From Armatimonadota bacterium (GTDB lineage: Bacteria > Armatimonadota > UBA10988): DNA of 11,902 bases. The notes beneath the pieces were generated by a model. It was not told the DNA's origin. It saw only the letters and a program-made list of their open reading frames with translations, and searched no databases. The position numbers and the translations under genes are program-made. Positions within the stretch are counted from its first letter, which is position 1. Each line of letters opens with the position of its first letter. The stretch is from the NCBI GenBank assembly GCA_016183835.1, contig JACPDV010000072.1:1-11902 (forward strand), given 5' to 3'. Positions 6,821 through 11,902 of the stretch are shown one piece after another.

Positions 6821-6842
6821 GCCGCGGTTTCCAACCGCCGGG
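6821..6842. repeat. REP-like hairpin repeat, copy 2
   Basis: Identical over all 22 bp to the unit at 6784-6805, in the same orientation, separated by a 15-nt spacer (6806-6820). It lies upstream of the tspO remnant. The rest of the gap to 6893 shows only an AAGGGGA ribosome site (6882-6888). Confidence 0.7.
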
Positions 6843-6893
6843 AAACAGGGAAGGGCACCCGTCGCCGGCGGGGAACGTGCGAAGGGGAACTCG

Positions 6894-7284
6894 ATGAACC
6901 CGCTGCTGGCCTTGGTCGTGGCGTTGGCAATCCCGCTCGCGGTGGGCGCGGTCGGCGGGCTGATCACCAGCCGCGCCGTCGCCGGTGGGCGTCGCCAGTT
7001 GGCTGGTCTGGCGCGAGGGCCCGGAGCGGCTCGACGTGCGCATCGCGCTCTGGCTCTACGGCCTCCAGCTCGCCGTCAACGCGCTCTGGGCGCCGCTCTT
7101 CTTCGGGCTCCGCAAGCTCCTCGCCGGCCTGGTCGACATCCTCCTTCTCTGGGTGCTCGTGGCGCTCACCACGCTGGCCTTCTACCGCATCTCGAATGAG
7201 GCCGCCGCGCTCCTGCTCCCCTACTGGGCGTGGGTCACCTTCGCCGCCGGTCTCAACGCGCTGATCCTGCGGCTCAACCCTTGA
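6894..7284 (+). pseudogene. tspO: TspO/MBR family protein, broken by internal deletion and frameshift
   Basis: The gene starts at ATG 6894, 5 nt after AAGGGGA, and encodes MNPLLALVVALAIPL then AVGAVGGLITSRAV, a typical first helix of TspO membrane proteins (tryptophan-rich sensory protein, tetrapyrrole/cholesterol-binding). Near 6980-6987 the match jumps to another frame (offset 1), continuing GVASWLVW, then LYGLQLAVNALWAPLFFG and PYWAWVTFAAGLNALILRLN, the family's last helices, to the TGA at 7282-7284. The middle segment, normally carrying the conserved WY...KP.W.PP...LY.LM residues, is missing: about 127 residues remain where about 155-160 are usual. The deletion is not a multiple of three. 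A 7-bp direct repeat CGTCGCC (6977-6983 and 6990-6996) lies at the junction. The frame from 6894 continues as non-TspO sequence to 7199. Probably non-functional, though a sequence error cannot be fully excluded. Confidence 0.8.
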
Positions 7285-7295
7285 CCGGCCGCACC

Positions 7296-7301
7296 GGGAG
7301 G
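7296..7301 (+). promoter_or_regulatory. Ribosome binding site deciding the lyase start
   Basis: GGGAGG, 6 nt upstream of GTG 7308. It supports this start over the in-frame codon at 7230, which would lie inside the tspO remnant and place 26 residues in front of the signal peptide. Confidence 0.6.
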
Positions 7302-7307
7302 CCCACC

Positions 7308-10300
7308 GTGCTCCGCTGCCTTGCCGTTCTCCTCTCGTGCCTCGCCTCCGGCGCCTTCGCCGCGTTGACCGTGGACGACCTGTCCGTGCAGATCACCGAC
7401 ACCGCCGTCCACCTCTGCTGGACCACCGCGGCGCCGACCCACGGGCGCGTGGAGTACGGACCCACCGACAAGCTCGGCAGCACCATCGCCGAAGACGCCA
7501 GCGGCCTCCGCGGCTCCACCAACACCCCGCGCGGGCAGGAGGGCATCGGCTACGCCAACAACCACCGCTGCGACCTGCCCTTGACCTTCCCGCTCCGCTA
7601 CCAGATCCGGGGCGAGGCCGCCGACGGCACCCCGTTCAGCAGCTTGCCGGGCGAGCTCAAGCCGGCCGACGCGCCGGCGGAGGGCGTCGAGCGTGGCCGC
7701 GTGCCGCTCCGCGTGGACCCCGGCGGCTGGACCGTCCCGGCGCCGCCGGTTACCGTGGGTGTGCCGTTCGCGCCGGGGCAGCTCGGCGATCCGCGCCATG
7801 TCCGGCTCCTCGCCGGCGAGCGGGAGATCCCCGTGCAGGCCGAGGCCGTCTCGCGCTGGGCCAGCGACCACAGCGTCAAGTGGCTGCGGGTCTCGTTCGA
7901 GGCGCCCGCCGAGCCGGTCGCGCTGGAGTACGGCCGGGCGGTGCGCCCCGCCGAGCTGCCGGCGCTGGCAGCGCAGAGCGGCGAGTTCCTGCAGCTCCGT
8001 GCGGGCGGGCTGACGGTCGCCGCCCGGCCCGACTGCAGCGGCACCATCGCCACCGCCGACGGGGCGAAGCAGGTTGCCTTCCCGCAGCCCGTGCTGGTGG
8101 ACGAAGGTGGCCGGACGCTGGCGGCCAAGGTCGAGCAGTCGTGGGTCGAAGAGAGCGGGCCGGTGGCCGTTGTCCTCGCCCTGCGCGGGCACTTCTTCGC
8201 GGCGGACGGCGGCCAGAGCTTCGGCTGGTGGATGAGGCTCCACGGCTACGCCGGCAAGCCCTACCTCCGGCTCGACTTCACGCTCGACAACGATCTCACC
8301 CTCGCCGAGATGAGCCGCTTCCGCTCGCTGGCGCTCCGGTTCGCCGGCCTCGGCGCGCAGGGCGTGACCGTGGGTGACGGGGCCGATCTGTCGCGGCTGG
8401 CTGCGGGGCAGAGCGTGCTCCAGCGCGAGGACTCACATTGGGTGGCGGACGGCGGGAAGCAGGGCAAGCGGCTGGCCGGGATAGTCGAGGCCGCGCCGGC
8501 GTGGCTGCTGTGCCGCAACTTCTGGGAGCAGTACCCGGCCGGCGTGAGCAACCGGGCCGAGGGTCTCGAAGTGGGGCTCTACCCGGCGCTGCCCGAGGGC
8601 TTCTACGCCAAGCGGCCGGACGAGGACAAGCTCTACTACCACCTCCGTGACGGGCTCTACACCTTCCGGCAGGGCTTCTCGAAGACGCACGAGCTGTGGC
8701 TGGACCTGTCCGGCGAGGCGGCGGCGCGCAGCCTGGCGCTCGACCCGCCCACGGCCGCAGCGCCGCCCGAGTGGATCGAGGCCTCGGGCGCCATGCGCGA
8801 CCTGGCAGTGGCCGCCCGCGACCAGTTCCCGGGCTACGACGAACGGCTGAAGGAGGGCGTGGACCGCTACCTTGCCGAGCGTGACTCCGCCCGCGAGTAC
8901 GGCCTGATGAGCTTCGGCGACTGGTACGGCGAGCGCGGACTGAACTGGGGCAACCTGGAGTACGACCTCGGCCACGCGCTGCTGATGCAATACGCGCGCA
9001 CCGGCTACGCCGCCTACTACCACCGCGCGGCCGAGTGCCTCCGCCACGAGGGCGACGTGGACACCCGCCACGCCGCGTCCGACGCCCGCCGCGTGGGGCA
9101 GCAGTGGACGCACTCGATGGGCCACACCGCCGGCTACTACCCGCCCAGCTACCGCGACATGGAGGTCTACGCGTCGCCCGGCTGGTCCGACAACCGCGGC
9201 CACGTCTGGGCGCAGGGGCTGTTCGAGCACTACCTCTTCGGCGGCGACCGGCGCTCGTGGGAGAATGCGAGGCTGATCGCCGACTGGGCCGCCGGGCCGC
9301 AGACCACCAACTTCCAATTCGGCAACGCCCGCGAGCCGGGATGGATGCTGATCCTCGTCATGAGCGCCTACCGGGCCACCGAAGACGACTACTACCTCAA
9401 CGCGGCGAAGCTGATGATCCGCGCCGTGCGTCGCGCGAGCGACGCGACCGGCGACCACGGCTTCTACTACCACCAGCTCCCCAACGGCCACTGCGACTGC
9501 CCGGCGGGCGAGAAGCACTACGGCGAGGCCGGGTTCATGCTGGGTGTGCTGATGACCGGGATGAAGATGACCTGGGAGGTCACCGGTGATCAGCGCACAG
9601 CCGCCGACATCGTCAAGATCGCGCGCTTCGTCGTGGACCAGATCTACGTGCCGGAGAAGACCGACTTCCGCTACACCTCGTGCCCGAAGACCAGCGTCTC
9701 CCACACGTCGGTGTTCATCCTGCTCGAGGGTCTGGCCTTCGCCGCGAACCACACCCGGGACGCGGCACTGGTGCAGGTGGTGCGCGACGGGCTGGCGGGC
9801 TCGTGGGGAAGCTTCGCCGGGGTGGGCAAGTCGGGTGGGTACATCCTCTGTGCGCTGCCGCAGGGGCTGGCGGAGTTCGGCCGGCTCCCGGGCGAGTCGT
9901 TCGCCGACCGGCTGGCGAGCATGGAGGCCTGGCGGCGCAACCCGGTGCGGCGGCCGCTCCCGGCGCTGGTGCCGAATCCGGACTTCGAGGTGGACGCCGA
10001 GGGCTGGGTGCGGCGCGCTGGGGTCGCCGCCGAGCGGACCACCGCCGAGGCGCACTCGGGTTCCGCGAGCCTTCACCTTGTCGCCGACCTCAAAGCGCAA
10101 GGCGAGTACGTCAACACCCGCTACGACACCGCGCTCGATCCGTACGAGATCGTTTGGCTGAAGCCCGGTGAGAAGGTCCGCCTCACCGCCTGGCTGAAGG
10201 TCACACGCCTCAGCGCCGGGGCGCCGGCGCCCAGCCTGCGCATTCAGTTCCGCGACGCCTCGGGCTCGAAGGGCTCCGCGGGCACCAACGCCTACGACCT

Positions 10301-10820
10301 GACCCGGCTCGGCACCTGGCAGAAGCTCACCTGTGACGCCACGCTGCCCGACTACAACACGCGCAACTACCTCGCCCTCAACACCAACACGCGGGGCGAC
10401 ATCCAGGGCGAGCTGTACCTCGACGACGTGACCCTCACGCCGGCCGCCCAGCCCGCGGCGGACGCCTACACGTGGCTGCGCCTGGAGCCGGGCGGGGCGA
10501 CCCTCGCCGGGCCGGCGGCGGCCAACGACCAGCGCGGCGACTGGCTCCGCGGGCGCGGGCGGGCGAGCTGGACGGTGCCGGTGCCGCACGCCGGGAGCTA
10601 CGCGGTGTGGGCGCGGCTCGACGCCCGGGCCGGCGAGGTGGGGAGCGCCGTGGCCGGCGACGCGCCGGTGGGCCCGCTCCGCGGCACGGGCGAGCCGGCC
10701 TGGTGCAAGGTCGGCACGGTGGCGCTGGCGGCGGGTACGGTGACCATCGCGGTGGATCTGGCCGAGGATCCGCCGTGGCTGGGACGGGTGGTGATCACGG
10801 ACGAACCGGGCGGGCCGTGA
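7308..10820 (+). CDS. Secreted multidomain PcRGLX/YetA-like protein (putative exo-rhamnogalacturonan lyase, PL26-like)
   Basis: A 1170-residue exported protein. GTG 7308 is the likely start: GGGAGG lies 6 nt upstream and a signal peptide follows at once (about residues 1-18, ending ASGAFA). Domains in order: an Fn3-like fold resembling purple-acid-phosphatase N-domains (about 19-115, with THGRVEYGP); an N-terminal RIFT barrel of the PcRGLX/YetA type (about 145-205; VTVGVPFAPGQLGDP, HSVKWLRVSF); a central beta-sandwich (to about 475); and an alpha/alpha-toroid rich in Trp, Tyr and His (about 490-880; NRGHVWAQGLFEHY, KHYGEAGFMLGVLMTG). Then comes a CBM4/9-like sandwich (about 888-1050; NPDFEVDAEGW at its start, LYLDDVTL at its end) and a last small sandwich (about 1053-1165). 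PcRGLX is the founder of lyase family PL26, acting on rhamnogalacturonan ends; the substrate here is inferred. The isomerase and dehydrogenase genes downstream fit sugar catabolism. Confidence 0.8.
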   Translation: MLRCLAVLLSCLASGAFAALTVDDLSVQITDTAVHLCWTTAAPTHGRVEYGPTDKLGSTIAEDASGLRGSTNTPRGQEGIGYANNHRCDLPLTFPLRYQIRGEAADGTPFSSLPGELKPADAPAEGVERGRVPLRVDPGGWTVPAPPVTVGVPFAPGQLGDPRHVRLLAGEREIPVQAEAVSRWASDHSVKWLRVSFEAPAEPVALEYGRAVRPAELPALAAQSGEFLQLRAGGLTVAARPDCSGTIATADGAKQVAFPQPVLVDEGGRTLAAKVEQSWVEESGPVAVVLALRGHFFAADGGQSFGWWMRLHGYAGKPYLRLDFTLDNDLTLAEMSRFRSLALRFAGLGAQGVTVGDGADLSRLAAGQSVLQREDSHWVADGGKQGKRLAGIVEAAPAWLLCRNFWEQYPAGVSNRAEGLEVGLYPALPEGFYAKRPDEDKLYYHLRDGLYTFRQGFSKTHELWLDLSGEAAARSLALDPPTAAAPPEWIEASGAMRDLAVAARDQFPGYDERLKEGVDRYLAERDSAREYGLMSFGDWYGERGLNWGNLEYDLGHALLMQYARTGYAAYYHRAAECLRHEGDVDTRHAASDARRVGQQWTHSMGHTAGYYPPSYRDMEVYASPGWSDNRGHVWAQGLFEHYLFGGDRRSWENARLIADWAAGPQTTNFQFGNAREPGWMLILVMSAYRATEDDYYLNAAKLMIRAVRRASDATGDHGFYYHQLPNGHCDCPAGEKHYGEAGFMLGVLMTGMKMTWEVTGDQRTAADIVKIARFVVDQIYVPEKTDFRYTSCPKTSVSHTSVFILLEGLAFAANHTRDAALVQVVRDGLAGSWGSFAGVGKSGGYILCALPQGLAEFGRLPGESFADRLASMEAWRRNPVRRPLPALVPNPDFEVDAEGWVRRAGVAAERTTAEAHSGSASLHLVADLKAQGEYVNTRYDTALDPYEIVWLKPGEKVRLTAWLKVTRLSAGAPAPSLRIQFRDASGSKGSAGTNAYDLTRLGTWQKLTCDATLPDYNTRNYLALNTNTRGDIQGELYLDDVTLTPAAQPAADAYTWLRLEPGGATLAGPAAANDQRGDWLRGRGRASWTVPVPHAGSYAVWARLDARAGEVGSAVAGDAPVGPLRGTGEPAWCKVGTVALAAGTVTIAVDLAEDPPWLGRVVITDEPGGP

Positions 10821-10873
10821 TTCCCGCGGAGGAGTCCGGCTCCGCCGTCGAACCACCGGCCGGGAGATGGTTC

Positions 10874-11725
10874 ATGTTGTGGGGGTATGCCGGCATCTGG
10901 CCGGGCCAGTTTGGGGTGGGGCAGGCGCAGGACCCGTGTCTCGCCCGCCTGGAGTTCCTGATCCAGCACGGCTTTCGCTCAGGTGGGATCTCTCTCACGG
11001 AGCTGGACGATCCGGCGCGGCGCGACCGGGTGCGCGAGCTGGTGGCCGAGCACGACCTCCGGCTCGTGCCGCACCTCGGCCTGCCCTGGCAGGTCGAGGA
11101 GCCGGACGTGCTGGATACGGCCACCGACCGCTTCCTGACCGCACTCGACAAGCACCGGGACCTGCTCCGCGTGCCCATCGTCGCCTTCTGCGCGGGCCAC
11201 GTGCACCGCTTCATGACGGACTTCCCGCTCGAGGAGCAGCTTGACCGGCTGGCCGGGGCGCTCACCCCGCTGGCCGCCGAGTGCCAGGCCCTCGGCTGCC
11301 CGTTGGGCATCGAAAACCACGTCGACTACTACGTTTCCGACTTGGTCGAGTTGTGCCAGCGGGTGCCGCACCTGGGCATCTTCCTCGACACCGGCAACTG
11401 CTTCGCGCTCGGCGAGAAGCCCGTGCCGGCCGCCTGCGAGGCCGCGCCGTATGTGGTCGGCACGCACTTCAAGGACCACCTGGTCTACCCCGATGAGCCG
11501 ACGCTCACGTTCCACGTCACCGGCGCGGTGCTCGGCTCCGGGCATGTGGGGCTGGCGGAGATCTACCAGGTCCTGCTCGCCGTCAACCCCGCGCCGGAGC
11601 GGCTCGTGATGCACTGGGAGCTGGTGCCGCCCATGGACATGGACCCCTTCGATGCGCTGGCGGAGAGCTGGAGCTTCGTCCGTTCGCTGCCGGGCTGCGA
11701 CGGGTCGTGGGAGTCCCGGCGATGA
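10874..11725 (+). CDS. Sugar phosphate isomerase/epimerase family protein (xylose isomerase-like TIM barrel)
   Basis: A 283-residue TIM-barrel enzyme of the AP endonuclease 2/xylose-isomerase-like family, which isomerises or epimerises sugars with a bound divalent metal. Likely metal and catalytic residues are E147 in GIENH, D172 in FLDTGN, H198/H202 in THFKDH and E249 in HWELV. I chose ATG 10874 because GGGAG lies 7 nt upstream and the first strand (MLWGYAGIWP) starts there. A GTG at 10817 overlaps the lyase stop as GTGA and would add 19 low-complexity residues; translational coupling makes it a real alternative. The protein is cytoplasmic, with no signal peptide. It sits between the secreted lyase and a Gfo/Idh/MocA oxidoreductase, a common arrangement in glycan-catabolism operons. 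The exact substrate is unknown. Confidence 0.87.
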   Translation: MLWGYAGIWPGQFGVGQAQDPCLARLEFLIQHGFRSGGISLTELDDPARRDRVRELVAEHDLRLVPHLGLPWQVEEPDVLDTATDRFLTALDKHRDLLRVPIVAFCAGHVHRFMTDFPLEEQLDRLAGALTPLAAECQALGCPLGIENHVDYYVSDLVELCQRVPHLGIFLDTGNCFALGEKPVPAACEAAPYVVGTHFKDHLVYPDEPTLTFHVTGAVLGSGHVGLAEIYQVLLAVNPAPERLVMHWELVPPMDMDPFDALAESWSFVRSLPGCDGSWESRR

Positions 11726-11902
11726 GCTTGGCGCCGCTCCGCACGGTGCTGGTCGGCTGTGGGCCGATGGGCCGCGGGCACGGCCGGACCGTTGCCGCGC
11801 TGGAGGACTACGCGCTGCCCGGCTTTGAGCTGCTGATGGCGATCCACGAGTCCGCACGGCTCGTGCGGCGGGTCGACCTGCCGCTGCAACAGGATCGTTA
11901 TC
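11722..11902 (+). CDS. Gfo/Idh/MocA family oxidoreductase, N-terminal fragment (runs off window)
   Basis: The ATG at 11722 overlaps the stop of the isomerase gene as ATGA, so the two are translationally coupled. The 60 visible residues open LRTVLVGCGPMGRGHGRTVAAL: a short strand, a GxGxxG dinucleotide-binding loop (GCGPMG) and the Gly-His positions typical of NAD(P)-dependent sugar dehydrogenases of this family. The following stretch (GFELLMAIHESARLV) is a poor match to the usual second strand, which ends in an acidic residue that binds the adenosine ribose (typically AVCD), so the visible part is somewhat atypical. It probably oxidises a sugar or polyol made from the lyase products. The C-terminal domain is outside the window. 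Confidence 0.7.
   Translation, partial: MSLAPLRTVLVGCGPMGRGHGRTVAALEDYALPGFELLMAIHESARLVRRVDLPLQQDRY

Noticed and set aside
6784..6842. The two hairpin repeats as a CRISPR array or a terminator
   Set aside because: Only two units, a 15-nt spacer and no cas genes argue against CRISPR; no T-run follows the stems, which argues against an intrinsic terminator.
8433..10856. Open reading frame of 807 codons on the minus strand under the lyase gene
   Set aside because: It mirrors the GC-biased third positions of the plus-strand lyase, gives an Arg/Val/His-rich product without motifs and has no convincing start context.

Overview
The window is very GC-rich, dense DNA with short intergenic gaps, GTG starts, stop/start overlaps and long antisense open frames caused by codon bias. 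The gene mix (RND efflux, a GG-doublet FAD oxidoreductase, a large secreted PcRGLX/YetA-like lyase, a sugar isomerase-epimerase and a Gfo/Idh/MocA dehydrogenase) fits a polysaccharide-degrading diderm bacterium such as those of the Planctomycetota, Armatimonadota or Verrucomicrobiota type. This placement is an inference from family content; no rRNA or other phylogenetic marker is present.

Layout. (1) Minus strand, 1-2074: the first 16 codons of an RND inner-membrane permease, preceded by its periplasmic adaptor, which has an exceptionally long and nearly symmetric coiled-coil hairpin. (2) A 77-bp divergent control region (2075-2151) with a perfect 7-bp inverted repeat. (3) Plus strand, 2152-3498: an FAD-dependent oxidoreductase. 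(4) 3518-5262: an apparently foreign two-gene module of an SMC/OLD-like ATPase overlapping a DUF4276/TOPRIM-like gene. It resembles ATPase-TOPRIM defence modules, and a counted line in it is clearly lower in GC than the flank. (5) 5263-6783: an IS66-family element of the single-transposase kind with 12-bp terminal inverted repeats. It has replaced the stop codon of the TOPRIM gene. (6) 6784-6893: two copies of a 22-bp hairpin repeat. (7) 6894-7284: a tspO remnant with an internal deletion and frameshift. (8) 7308-11902: a tight plus-strand run of a secreted 1170-residue lyase-like protein, a TIM-barrel sugar isomerase/epimerase and a truncated Gfo/Idh/MocA oxidoreductase.

How the genes work together: the adaptor and permease form an efflux pump. 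The lyase, isomerase and oxidoreductase look like a catabolic operon in which a rhamnogalacturonan-like glycan is cut outside the cytoplasm and the released sugars are isomerised and oxidised inside. The middle of the window (3518-7284) looks like a hotspot of insertion and decay: a broken defence-like pair, an IS lacking a target duplication, palindromic repeats and a decayed tspO. The main candidates for something new are the ATPase-TOPRIM pair, the long-hairpin adaptor and the multidomain lyase.
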